NCBI GenBank assembly: GCA_046728035.1
Contig: JBKPDT010000123.1
Coordinates: 1-19,174, forward strand
Origin: DASRWT01 sp046728035
GTDB taxonomy: Bacteria; Methylomirabilota; Methylomirabilia; Rokubacteriales; CSP1-6
DNA: 19,174 bases
Reading direction: 5' to 3'
The position numbers were made by a program, and so were the translations under genes. Below the pieces are notes generated by a model. That model did no database searches, had not been told where the DNA came from, and was given only the letters and a program-made list of their open reading frames with translations. Position 1 is the first letter of the stretch; each line of letters starts with the position of its first letter. Positions 1 through 6,318 of this stretch are shown one piece after another.

Positions 1-5
1 CGACT

Positions 6-40
6 CCGGGTGCAAGTGGTAGCAAAGTGGTAGCACCCGG
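6..40. repeat. Tandem 11-bp direct repeat inside an inverted repeat
   Basis: Two exact copies of AAGTGGTAGCA lie head to tail at 14-24 and 25-35. They sit in the loop of a perfect 8-bp inverted repeat, CCGGGTGC (6-13) and GCACCCGG (33-40). The structure lies 43 bp beyond the 3' end of the tRNA-Thr gene. It could be the tRNA transcript's termination hairpin, although there is no T-run, or protein-binding sites of an integrated element. Only the repeats are seen; their role is inference. Confidence 0.7.
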
Positions 41-82
41 CGTGTTTGGCGGGACGGGCGCATCGGAACCCGCTGAATTGGC

Positions 83-157
83 TGGAGCCGGGGGCGGGAG
101 TTGAACCCGCGACCTACTGATTACGAATCAGTTGCTCTGCCACTGAGCTACCCCGGC
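83..157 (-). tRNA. tRNA-Thr (anticodon CGU)
   Basis: The minus strand folds as a full cloverleaf. The acceptor stem pairs GCCGGGG (157 to 151) with CCCCGGC (93 to 87), followed by discriminator T (86) and an encoded CCA (85-83). The T arm has stem GCGGG/CCCGC around the TTC loop. The anticodon stem ACTGA/TCAGT holds a 7-base loop (121-127) with anticodon CGT, which reads ACG (Thr). Total length is 75 nt. An upstream TAAAAT at 190-195 may be the -10 element. tRNA 3' ends are classic integration sites, and the DNA beyond the 3' end here (1-82) holds repeats that fit such a boundary. Confidence 0.97.
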
Positions 158-323
158 TTTTCCTAGCAGTTGCAGGTGGCGCGGGCTCGATTTTAGCACC
201 ATGTTCCGTCTTCGTGCCATTCGCGGCCGTCGTCTCGATGTCGGTGCGCAGATGCTCAACCGCAGGGGCGATTGTCGAGCGGACGCTGTCCCGGCCCGCT
301 ATGGCGTACTTCCGGACAGTCAT
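114..323 (-). CDS. Doubtful 69-aa ORF that ends inside the tRNA gene
   Basis: The ATG (323-321) overlaps the TGA of the repeat-protein gene as ATGA, with a G-rich stretch just upstream that could act as a ribosome site. The first 40 codons use G/C in third position like neighbouring genes and include a helix-like stretch with AVEHLRTDIETT. The last dozen codons are tRNA sequence read as protein (SSVAEQLIRNQ), and the stop lies in the anticodon-stem region. It may be a gene whose original 3' end was lost when the tRNA region was rearranged, or a chance frame. No family is recognised. Confidence 0.25.
   Translation of the reverse strand: MTVRKYAIAGRDSVRSTIAPAVEHLRTDIETTAANGTKTEHGAKIEPAPPATARKSRGSSVAEQLIRNQ
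190..195 (-). promoter_or_regulatory. Probable -10 box of the tRNA-Thr gene
   Basis: TAAAAT on the minus strand differs from TATAAT by one base. It lies about 33 bp upstream of the tRNA 5' end, a normal distance for a short tRNA leader. No convincing -35 is visible 16-18 bp further upstream. Confidence 0.4.
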
Positions 324-616
324 CGCCTGCCCCCCGGCGGCGCCACCTGTCCCGAGCCCGCGCGGTTGCCCTTCGTGTCGTAGAGGTCGATCCGCCCGCC
401 CCGGTCGATCGTTCCGTAGCCCGTGCGATTGCTCTTGGTGTCGTAGAAGTCCACGCGCCCAGGCTGTTCGTTGATGATGGCGGAGCCCGTACGGTTGCCG
501 GACCTGTCGTAGAGGTCGACGCGGGTCTCGGCTGGGCGCTCGGCGGCGAGCGCGGGAGTGACCAGCGCGGGGATTCCGAGCAAGGCGATGGCGAGGGCTA
601 AGAGCGTCGCCTTCAC
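320..616 (-). CDS. Secreted protein of three YD-type 21-residue repeats
   Basis: No named family is recognised. The chosen GTG start (616) gives a clean Sec signal peptide: Lys at residue 2, a hydrophobic core (LLALAIALLGIPALV), and cleavage after TPALA. GAGAG lies 7 bases before the start. An in-frame ATG at 652 overlaps the stop of the upstream 27-codon ORF as ATGA and is an alternative start by translational coupling (110 aa). The mature part is almost only three repeats, RVDLYDRSGNRTG, RVDFYDTKSNRTG and RIDLYDTKGNRAG, each followed by about eight residues (for example SAIINEQPG). Alternating beta-strand and turn residues suggest beta hairpins, loosely like YD/RHS or WG repeats. Three repeats are few for a closed fold, so it may oligomerise or bind a surface. 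Function unknown. Confidence 0.65.
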   Translation of the reverse strand: MKATLLALAIALLGIPALVTPALAAERPAETRVDLYDRSGNRTGSAIINEQPGRVDFYDTKSNRTGYGTIDRGGRIDLYDTKGNRAGSGQVAPPGGRR

Positions 617-648
617 ATCGTAGCTCTCGCGGGCGTAGATCGAGGCGA

Positions 649-732
649 TCATCGCGAGGGCCCACAGCTCGTGAGGAGGCACATGGCGCCGACCACCATC
701 GTCACGGACGAGGTCCTCCGAGCGTTAGCCAT
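649..732 (-). CDS. 27-codon leader or micro-lipoprotein ORF with a lipobox
   Basis: ATG at 732 follows a strong AAGGAG Shine-Dalgarno with 7-base spacing, the best ribosome site in this corner of the window. The peptide MANARRTSSVTMVVGAMCLL is followed by TSCGPSR. Two Arg, a hydrophobic run and LTSC fit a lipoprotein signal (L-[AST]-[GAS]-C), but only four residues follow the Cys. Its TGA overlaps an in-frame ATG (652) of the repeat-protein frame as ATGA. It could be a tiny lipoprotein, a leader peptide coupling translation of the next gene, or the remnant of a longer lipoprotein cut by a frameshift. Confidence 0.5.
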   Translation of the reverse strand: MANARRTSSVTMVVGAMCLLTSCGPSR

Positions 733-810
733 TGGCTCTCTCCTTGCGGGGTGGGAGTTGATCGGCCACCAGCCGTAGATCGCGTTGCGTGCGGCCGGGG
801 CGCTTTGTCC

Positions 811-1131
811 TTAGTCTCTTCCGGCCTCCCTATACCAGATGGCGTGACAGATGTCGTGAAGGGCAATCTCTCTCTTCTGTCCCCTCTTTTTCGACAGCCA
901 AGCAGGGATTGCGGTCGCTGGTCCGATGATTGGAAAGTCGCAGGCCGCGCATTGCGCGTTCACGTCGGGAAGCGCGACGGTCAGCGTCCGTACCTCGCGC
1001 ATCGGGTAGTGCGGGAGGAGTCCACGCGAGAGCCGGTCGCGAACCTTGGCGCGTATTCCCGCGCATCTTGCAAGGCATGCGCCCTCATCATCGAACGGTC
1101 CGCTACTCTCACAGAAGGTGCAGGTTGACAT
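811..1131 (-). CDS. Cys-rich small protein, probable zinc-binding
   Basis: This 106-residue protein of unknown function starts at an ATG preceded by GGGAGGA about 8 bases upstream. It contains two likely metal sites. The N-terminal one has C4-x2-C7 and C19-x3-C23. The C-terminal one has C61-x2-C64 (QCAACDFPI) and, about 28 residues later, H92-D-I-C95-H96 followed by IWYREA. The second pattern, CxxC...HxxCHxxW, is common in small zinc-ribbon-like proteins of bacteria and would hold one zinc ion. No signal peptide or membrane segment is seen, so it is probably cytoplasmic. It lies 61 bp downstream of the response regulator on the same strand. No enzymatic motif is visible. Confidence 0.7.
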   Translation of the reverse strand: MSTCTFCESSGPFDDEGACLARCAGIRAKVRDRLSRGLLPHYPMREVRTLTVALPDVNAQCAACDFPIIGPATAIPAWLSKKRGQKREIALHDICHAIWYREAGRD

Positions 1132-1192
1132 TCACCCGGTCCTCCCTTCTATCCCAGCAACTCCTTCAGCGACACGCACACGCGCAGGGGTC

Positions 1193-1642
1193 TCAGTTTG
1201 ATTTGCGCCGCCGCCTCGATGGGCGCTTCGGGGGACGCTTCGCTCGACGCTTCGGGGGCTCCTGACGTCCAAGCAGGAATTGCACGGCGAGGGCTTCCAG
1301 CTTCTCGAACGTGACCGGCTTCTCAACGTGCGCGTCGTAGCCGACGCTCCAGGTCTTGAAGTACGCGGTGTCATCGCTGAGAGCGGTCAGGGCGACAAGG
1401 CGGACATGAGCGCCCTCTGGCATCCGGCGCACCCGCTGGGCGACCTCATACCCGTCCATGTGGGGCATCATGAGATCGCACAGAATCAGATCGGGGCAAT
1501 CCTCGGCGATCTTCCGGAGCGCCTCCGCGCCATCTGCCGCCACCGTGACCAGGGCGCCGCGAAACGCCAGCATCTGCCGGACGACTTCTCGACTATCCGG
1601 ATGATCTTCCACGACCAGAATCTTGACGCCGCTCAGGGGCAT
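1193..1642 (-). CDS. Single-domain response regulator (CheY-like) with basic tail
   Basis: Residues 5-125 form a receiver domain. The acidic pocket is E12-D13 in ILVVEDHPD, the phosphoacceptor is D56 in ILCDLMMP, the switch Thr is T86 and the conserved Lys is K108 in the VEKP motif. It should take a phosphoryl group from a histidine kinase encoded elsewhere. No DNA-binding or catalytic output domain follows. Instead, the last 20 or so residues are almost all Lys, Arg, Pro and Ala (PPKRRAKRPPKRPSRRRR), encoded by repeated GCTTCGGGGG-type units on the plus strand. GGAG lies 8 bases before the ATG. It begins 50 bp after the stop of the upstream DppC-type gene, so it may be read from that operon. 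Confidence 0.93.
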   Translation of the reverse strand: MPLSGVKILVVEDHPDSREVVRQMLAFRGALVTVAADGAEALRKIAEDCPDLILCDLMMPHMDGYEVAQRVRRMPEGAHVRLVALTALSDDTAYFKTWSVGYDAHVEKPVTFEKLEALAVQFLLGRQEPPKRRAKRPPKRPSRRRRKSN

Positions 1643-1692
1643 GACTCAGTGCTCCATTCGGCGGTCGCGGAGGCCGTCCTTCCCGCCGCGCC

Positions 1693-2586
1693 TCAGTTCC
1701 CGCGGAGCCGCGGGTCGAGGCCGTCGCGAAGGGCGTCGCCGAGGAGGTTGGTGCCGAAGACGGCCAGGCTGATGGCGAGCCCGGGGTAGATCACCAGCCA
1801 CGGCGCCTTCTGCGCATACTCCGCCGCCGCGATCGAGAGCATCCGTCCCCAGGAGGGATGGGGCTCGGGCACGCCGAGACCGAGGAAGGACAGGGCGGCC
1901 TCGGCGAGGATGGCGCCCCCGAGCTGCGCGGTGACGAGCACGACGAAGGGGCCGAACGTGTTGGGGAGGATGTGGCGGAAGGCGATCCGCGCGTGGCGAA
2001 CCCCCAGCGCGCGCGCCGCCTCGATGTAGACGAACTCGCGGATGGCGAGCACGCTGGCGCGGACGACGCGGGCGGCGCGCGGCGCAATCACCACCGAGAT
2101 GGCGATGATCGTGTTGATGAGGGAGGGGCCCAGCGCCGCCGCCATCACCAGGGCCAGCACGAGGATGGGCAGCGCCTGCATGATGTCCATCACGCGCTGT
2201 GCGATCAGGTCCGTCTTGCCGCCGACATAGCCCGATGCCAGCCCCACCAGCCCGCCCGCCACCGCCCCGAGCAGGGTGGAGCAGACGCCCACCATGAGCG
2301 AGATGCGCGAGCCGTACACGACCCGGCTCCAGAGGTCGCGGCCGAGGTTGTCCGTGCCCAGCCAGAACTCGTTTCCCGGGCCTACCAGCACCCGCGTCGA
2401 GGTCCGGATGGGATTGTGGGTGGCGAGGACGTCGGCGAAGACCGCGGCGCCGATGAGGACGACCACCAGGACTCCGCCCGCCGCGCCGAGGGGATTCTTC
2501 CGCACGAAGAGCCACAGCGCGCCGGCCCATCCGCGCTCTGCCGGGAGCGCGTCCCGGATGGGGACGTCGAGGGACCGGATCGCCAT
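1693..2586 (-). CDS. ABC importer permease, DppC/OppC type (operon 1)
   Basis: This 297-residue inner-membrane subunit forms a peptide-family import channel with the DppB-type partner. An OppC-like N-terminal segment (residues 23-60, first membrane helix around 35-55) is followed by the family motif WLGTDNLGRDLWSR (75-88) and the permease domain with about five more helices. The cytoplasmic EAA loop that docks the ATPase is at about 189-209 (EAARALGV...HILPN). The end LGDALRDGLDPRLRG is typical. Its ATG overlaps the TGA of the DppB-type gene by one base (TGATG), so translation is coupled. No DppD or DppF ATPase gene follows; a response regulator comes next. Confidence 0.96.
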   Translation of the reverse strand: MAIRSLDVPIRDALPAERGWAGALWLFVRKNPLGAAGGVLVVVLIGAAVFADVLATHNPIRTSTRVLVGPGNEFWLGTDNLGRDLWSRVVYGSRISLMVGVCSTLLGAVAGGLVGLASGYVGGKTDLIAQRVMDIMQALPILVLALVMAAALGPSLINTIIAISVVIAPRAARVVRASVLAIREFVYIEAARALGVRHARIAFRHILPNTFGPFVVLVTAQLGGAILAEAALSFLGLGVPEPHPSWGRMLSIAAAEYAQKAPWLVIYPGLAISLAVFGTNLLGDALRDGLDPRLRGN

Positions 2587-3542
2587 CACGCCTTCCCGTA
2601 CTTGATGCGCGGGTCGAGCCAGGTATAGAGGAGGTCCACGGCCAGGTTGGCGAAGACAACCACCACCGCGATCAGCATGACGAGGTTCTGGACGATCGGG
2701 TAGTCGCGGAACTGGATGGCGTCCACTAGATAGCGCGCTACGCCCGGCAGGTTGAACACCGTCTCGGTGACGATCAGCCCGCCGATGAGGAACGCGAACT
2801 CGATCCCGATGAGGGTGATGACGGGGAGCGAGGCGTTCTTGAGGGCGTGCCGCCACACCACCAAAGTCTCCCGCTGGCCCTTGGCCCATGCCGTGCGGAT
2901 ATAGTCCTCGCGGAGCACCTCCAGCATGGTAGAGCGGGTGATGCGCATGATGAGGGCCGAGCTGCGGTAACCCACCGCGAGCCCGGGCAGGACGAACTGG
3001 AACAGATTCGCGCCCAGGTTCTCGAACGGCGAGACATAGGTCATGGACGGGATCCACCCGAGCGAGCGCACGAGAAGCAGGATCACGATCATCCCCAGCC
3101 AGAAGGACGGCATGGAGAGCCCGGCGAGCGAGAACACGCGCAAGACGTAGTCGAGGGGCCGCCCGCTCCGGATAGCGCTGATGACGCCCGCGGGCACGCC
3201 GAGCAGGATCGAGAACGCGAGCGCGATGGCGGCGAGCTCGAGGCTGACGGGCAGTCGCGGCTTGATGACCTCCCAGGCGGGAAGATCGTAGCGGTACGAC
3301 TTGCCGAGATCGCCGGTGAGGAACTCGCCGAGCCAGCGTGTGTACTGAACGACTACCGGCTTGTCGATCCCGAGCTCGGCCTCCAGGCGCCGACGGTCGG
3401 CCTCGTCCACGTAGCCGGCCGACTCGAAGATCATGTCGGTGATGTTGCCCGGGGCCAGGCGCATGAGGACGAAGATGAGGATGGACATCCCCAGGAGGGT
3501 GACGCCGGCGATCACCAGCCGCTTGAAGATGTAGACTTTCAC
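2586..3542 (-). CDS. ABC importer permease, DppB/OppB type (operon 1)
   Basis: This 318-residue inner-membrane permease has a first helix at about residues 9-28 (FKRLVIAGVTLLGMSILIFV) and then the periplasmic region containing LGIDKPVVVQYTRWL and LTGDLGKSY. The permease domain follows, with the EAA loop YIRTAWAKGQRETLVVWRHA and an end YTWLDPRIKYG, all typical of DppB/GsiC. I chose GTG 3542 because homologues begin M-x-x-[YF]-I-x-[KR]-R-L. A TTG at 3572 would add ten unlike residues and sits right against the SD. The nearest good SD (AGGAGG) is about 30 bases upstream of the GTG, separated from it by a perfect hairpin that may bring the two together. Confidence 0.95.
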   Translation of the reverse strand: MKVYIFKRLVIAGVTLLGMSILIFVLMRLAPGNITDMIFESAGYVDEADRRRLEAELGIDKPVVVQYTRWLGEFLTGDLGKSYRYDLPAWEVIKPRLPVSLELAAIALAFSILLGVPAGVISAIRSGRPLDYVLRVFSLAGLSMPSFWLGMIVILLLVRSLGWIPSMTYVSPFENLGANLFQFVLPGLAVGYRSSALIMRITRSTMLEVLREDYIRTAWAKGQRETLVVWRHALKNASLPVITLIGIEFAFLIGGLIVTETVFNLPGVARYLVDAIQFRDYPIVQNLVMLIAVVVVFANLAVDLLYTWLDPRIKYGKA

Positions 3543-3551
3543 GTGGTTCGA

Positions 3552-3611
3552 GCGCCGGCTTCGCCGGCGCAATCCTCCTGGGGAGGCATCGGAGGGGGCC
3601 GTCGAGGCCCC
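3552..3611 (-). repeat. Pair of hairpins between binding-protein and permease genes
   Basis: The gap between the binding-protein stop and the permease start holds two perfect inverted repeats. GCGCCGGC-TTC-GCCGGCGC lies at 3552-3570, and GGGGCC (3595-3600) pairs with GGCCCC (3606-3611) around a 5-base loop. An AGGAGG SD lies between them on the minus strand. No T-run follows, so this looks less like a full terminator than an intercistronic element that protects the 3' end of the upstream message or tunes permease translation. Folding is seen; function is inference. Confidence 0.6.
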
Positions 3612-3623
3612 GTCCGAAAGTTC

Positions 3624-5267
3624 CTACTTGTCCAGCCAGACGTCCTGGCGCCGGCTCACGTTGTAGATGGAATTCTCGTGCACCGCCCAGCCCTTGACGT
3701 AAGGCCAGAGCACGTAGTGCTGCTTGGCCCAGCCCAGGATCGGGCGCGCCCCGTCGGCCTGCAGCTTCCGGTCGATCTCTTGAACGAGGGCGAGCCGCTT
3801 CTTGGGATCGAGCGTCTGCGATTGCTCGACCATGAGCCGATCGATCTCCTCCGAGCAGTAGCCCGAGAAGTTCCGCTGGGAGCCGCACCGGTAGTTCTCG
3901 AAGAGCTGGGCGTCGGGATCGTCGATGCCGACGCCGGTGAGGTTCAGCGCGACCGAGTACTCAAGGCGCGTCATCTTCGGGTGCCACACCCCGGTCTCGA
4001 TCTGCTCGAGGGTGGCCTCGATCCCCACTTGCTGGAGCTGGTCCACCATCCAGCTCGCGGTGTCCACGTAGATCGGGAGCGCGCGGGTGGACAGGGTGAA
4101 CTTCAGCGGGTTGGCGGGCCCGTAGCCGGCCTCGGCGAGGAGCTTGCGGGCCTCCGCCTTCTGCTTGGCAGGGTCCCCCATCCCGGGCAGCCGCGCGATC
4201 TCGGCGGCGGGCAACCCCCAGACTCCAGCCGGGCGCGGCAGCAAGGCGCCGCCGAAGGTGGCCGCGCCTTGCCGCGGGCCCACCAGGTATGCCTTGCGGT
4301 CCAGGGCCAGGTTGATCGCCTGACGGATCCGCCGGTCGTTGAATGGGGGCTTCTTGTAGTTGATGAGGATGTTGTCGTTGACGTTGTTGTCCATCTCGAC
4401 CACGACGAGCTTCGGCGCCCCTTTCTTGGCATCCTCGGCATTGGTCCGGTTCCAGCCGGTGCCCGCGAGGTCCAGCTGGCCCGACTGGACGGCCGCAATC
4501 TGGGTGGAGCGGTCTCGGATCACCACGAACTTGAGCCCGTCGAGGTACGGCCGGCCCTTGATGAAGTAGTCGGGGTTCTTCACGTACTCGACGTATTCGC
4601 CGGGCTTGTTCTCCTTGAGCTTGAACGGCCCGGTGCCGACGCACCGGTTCTTGAACTCGGCGAGCGGCACGTGGGCGGGGTAGATGGGCGAGTAGCCGGC
4701 GGCGAGCATGGGGAGGAGCGAGGGCTGCGGCTTCTTGAGGCGGAAGACCACGGTGTAGGGGTCCGGCGCCTCGATCCCATCGATGTTCTCGTACCAGAGC
4801 TTGCGCGGGTTGACCTTCAGCTTGGCCTTGGCGTCGGGCGCGCCGCGCACCGCGTCGAAGGTGTACTTCACGTCCCCCGACGTGAACGGCTTGCCGTCGT
4901 GCCACTTCACGTCCTTCCGCAGGAAGAAGACCAGGTTTCGGTGGCCGTCCTGCCAGGACCAGCGCTCCGCCAGCTCGGGGATGATGGTGTCGACGCTCTC
5001 CTGCTTCTTCGCGGGATCGTAGTAGACGAGGTTGTTGAAGCAGGGGCTCGCCTGCTGGACGGTCGCGACGGTCGACTCCTCGTGCGGCGACATGCTCGGC
5101 GTTGCCGAGAGCGGATGGGTCACGAGGACCCCGCCGTATTTCGGCGCCGGCGACGCTTGGCTCGTCGGAGCTGCCTGGGGCGTCTGCGCCCATCCCGGCG
5201 CGACGAGCAGGAGGAGGAAAACGAGGGCGAGCGGAACGGGCAGTGCGAGCGAGCGGGGACGCGTCAT
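3624..5267 (-). CDS. Peptide-type ABC importer substrate-binding protein (operon 1)
   Basis: This 547-residue periplasmic binding protein belongs to the DppA/OppA family (SBP_bac_5). A Sec signal peptide covers residues 1-27 (hydrophobic core LALVFLLLLV, cut after GWA). The mature start has the typical KYGGVLV strand, then PELAERWSW and FFLRKDVKWHDGKPFTSGDV, a family hallmark. Further marks are GTGPFKLKE, NPDYFIKGRPYLDGLKFV, and RIRQAINLALDRKAY in the second lobe. GGAGG lies 5 bases before the ATG. It is the first gene of operon 1 and delivers a peptide or similar small solute to the two permeases. The family also binds nickel, heme, opines and plant-derived compounds, so the ligand is not set by sequence. 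Confidence 0.96.
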   Translation of the reverse strand: MTRPRSLALPVPLALVFLLLLVAPGWAQTPQAAPTSQASPAPKYGGVLVTHPLSATPSMSPHEESTVATVQQASPCFNNLVYYDPAKKQESVDTIIPELAERWSWQDGHRNLVFFLRKDVKWHDGKPFTSGDVKYTFDAVRGAPDAKAKLKVNPRKLWYENIDGIEAPDPYTVVFRLKKPQPSLLPMLAAGYSPIYPAHVPLAEFKNRCVGTGPFKLKENKPGEYVEYVKNPDYFIKGRPYLDGLKFVVIRDRSTQIAAVQSGQLDLAGTGWNRTNAEDAKKGAPKLVVVEMDNNVNDNILINYKKPPFNDRRIRQAINLALDRKAYLVGPRQGAATFGGALLPRPAGVWGLPAAEIARLPGMGDPAKQKAEARKLLAEAGYGPANPLKFTLSTRALPIYVDTASWMVDQLQQVGIEATLEQIETGVWHPKMTRLEYSVALNLTGVGIDDPDAQLFENYRCGSQRNFSGYCSEEIDRLMVEQSQTLDPKKRLALVQEIDRKLQADGARPILGWAKQHYVLWPYVKGWAVHENSIYNVSRRQDVWLDK

Positions 5268-5318
5268 GACGACCTCCGCGAGCGCTATGGGTTGGGCGCC
5301 GAGCGTGTGTGAGGCGGG

Positions 5319-5347
5319 AGTATAGCCCAGGCGGCTCCCTTCAGCAA
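5319..5347 (-). promoter_or_regulatory. Sigma70-type promoter of ABC operon 1
   Basis: The minus strand has TTGCTG (5347 to 5342), a 17-bp spacer and TATACT (5324 to 5319). The -10 matches 5 of 6 consensus bases and the spacing is optimal. The start point would be near 5312, giving a leader of about 45 nt before the binding-protein ATG at 5267. It sits in the 94-bp gap after the operon 2 DppC-type gene, so operon 1 can be read alone or by readthrough from operon 2. Confidence 0.6.
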
Positions 5348-5361
5348 TCGCGCGGCGCGCG

Positions 5362-6318
5362 CTACCCGCCCTTGAGGCGCGGATCCAGGAGGTCGCGAAG
5401 CGCGTCCCCCAGCATGTTGAAGCCGAAGACCGCGAGGGACAGAGCCACCGCGGGCCAGATGGCCAGCCCCGGCGCCCGGTACATGTGGTCGAGCCCCGCG
5501 AGGGAGAGCATCCCGCCCCAGGTCGGATACGGCGGCGGGACTCCGAGCCCGAGGAAGGAGAGGCTCGCCTCGGTGAGGATCACCGTCGAGAGCCCGGTCG
5601 TGGCGACGACGATGATGGTGGGCAGGACGTTCGGCAGGATGTGCCCGGCGGTGATCCGGACATGGCCGGCCCCCGCGGCGCGGGCGCCCTCGATGTAGGT
5701 GTGCTCCTTGATCGAGAGCGCCATGCTCCGGACGATCCGCGAGTTCTGGATCCCGAAGGCGGTGCCCAGCACCAGCGTGATGTTCCACGCGCCGGGCCCC
5801 ACCAGCGACATGATCGACAGGAGAAGCAGGAGGGGCGGAAAAGCCATCCAGGCGTCCACCGCCCGCTGGAGGAGCAGATCGACGCGGCCGCCGAAGTAGG
5901 CGGAGCCGATACCGATCAGCGTGGCGAGGAGGCAGCCGAGGCTGACGGCACCGAATCCCACGTAGAGCGAGACCCGTGCCCCGTAGAGCAGACGCGTGAG
6001 AAGATCACGCCCGAGCTGGTCGGCCCCCAGCCAGTGCTCGCGGCTGATCGGCGCGAAACGCTCGCGCAGGCTCGTCTCCGCGAAACCGTAGGGGGTGATG
6101 ACGTCGGCGAGCACCGCGCCCCCCAGCATGACGACGACGATCAGGCCGCCGAGCGTGCCGAGCGGCTTGTGACGCAAGAGCTGGAGCCAGACGTCGGTGT
6201 ACCAGGGCCGCGTCCGGGGCAGCCGCCGCAGGTTGAGGACGGCGCTCTCCGCGTCCACGGTCACCGCCGCGGAGCCGCGAGCGCTAGTGGTATCGGATGC
6301 GGGGGTCCAGGAAGGCAT
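5362..6318 (-). CDS. ABC importer permease, DppC/OppC type (operon 2)
   Basis: This 318-residue inner-membrane permease is paralogous to the one at 1693-2586. An N-terminal extension of about 45 residues precedes the first helix (LGGLIVVVMLGGAVLADVI). Then come HWLGADQLGRDLLTRLLYGA, a permease domain, the EAA loop (EGARAAGAGHVRITAGHILPN) and the end LGDALRDLLDPRLKGG. The ATG at 6318 makes a 35-bp overlap with the DppB-type gene and has no clear SD. A GTG at 6264, just after the DppB stop, would shorten the protein by 18 residues, so the start is unsure. It is the last gene of operon 2, and no ATPase gene follows. Confidence 0.94.
   Translation of the reverse strand: MPSWTPASDTTSARGSAAVTVDAESAVLNLRRLPRTRPWYTDVWLQLLRHKPLGTLGGLIVVVMLGGAVLADVITPYGFAETSLRERFAPISREHWLGADQLGRDLLTRLLYGARVSLYVGFGAVSLGCLLATLIGIGSAYFGGRVDLLLQRAVDAWMAFPPLLLLLSIMSLVGPGAWNITLVLGTAFGIQNSRIVRSMALSIKEHTYIEGARAAGAGHVRITAGHILPNVLPTIIVVATTGLSTVILTEASLSFLGLGVPPPYPTWGGMLSLAGLDHMYRAPGLAIWPAVALSLAVFGFNMLGDALRDLLDPRLKGG

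Noticed and set aside
6..40. CRISPR-like tandem repeat
   Set aside because: There are only two 11-bp copies with no spacer between them, and no cas genes.
320..620. Repeat region as a possible CRISPR or VNTR
   Set aside because: The DNA repeats follow the codons of the three protein repeats and have diverged at third positions, so they are part of a coding sequence.
733..810. Gap upstream of the 27-codon ORF examined for a promoter or riboswitch
   Set aside because: No credible -35/-10 pair or conserved RNA motif was found; only the SD near 740 is clear.
1646..2659. Alternative minus-strand frame across the DppC-type gene
   Set aside because: It is an Arg/Pro-rich shadow of the permease frame, without membrane helices.
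2847..5312. Very long plus-strand open frame (about 820 codons)
   Set aside because: It is antisense to the operon 1 permease and binding-protein genes. The translation is rich in His, Asp, Gly and Arg with no fold-like pattern, as expected of an antisense frame in GC-rich DNA.
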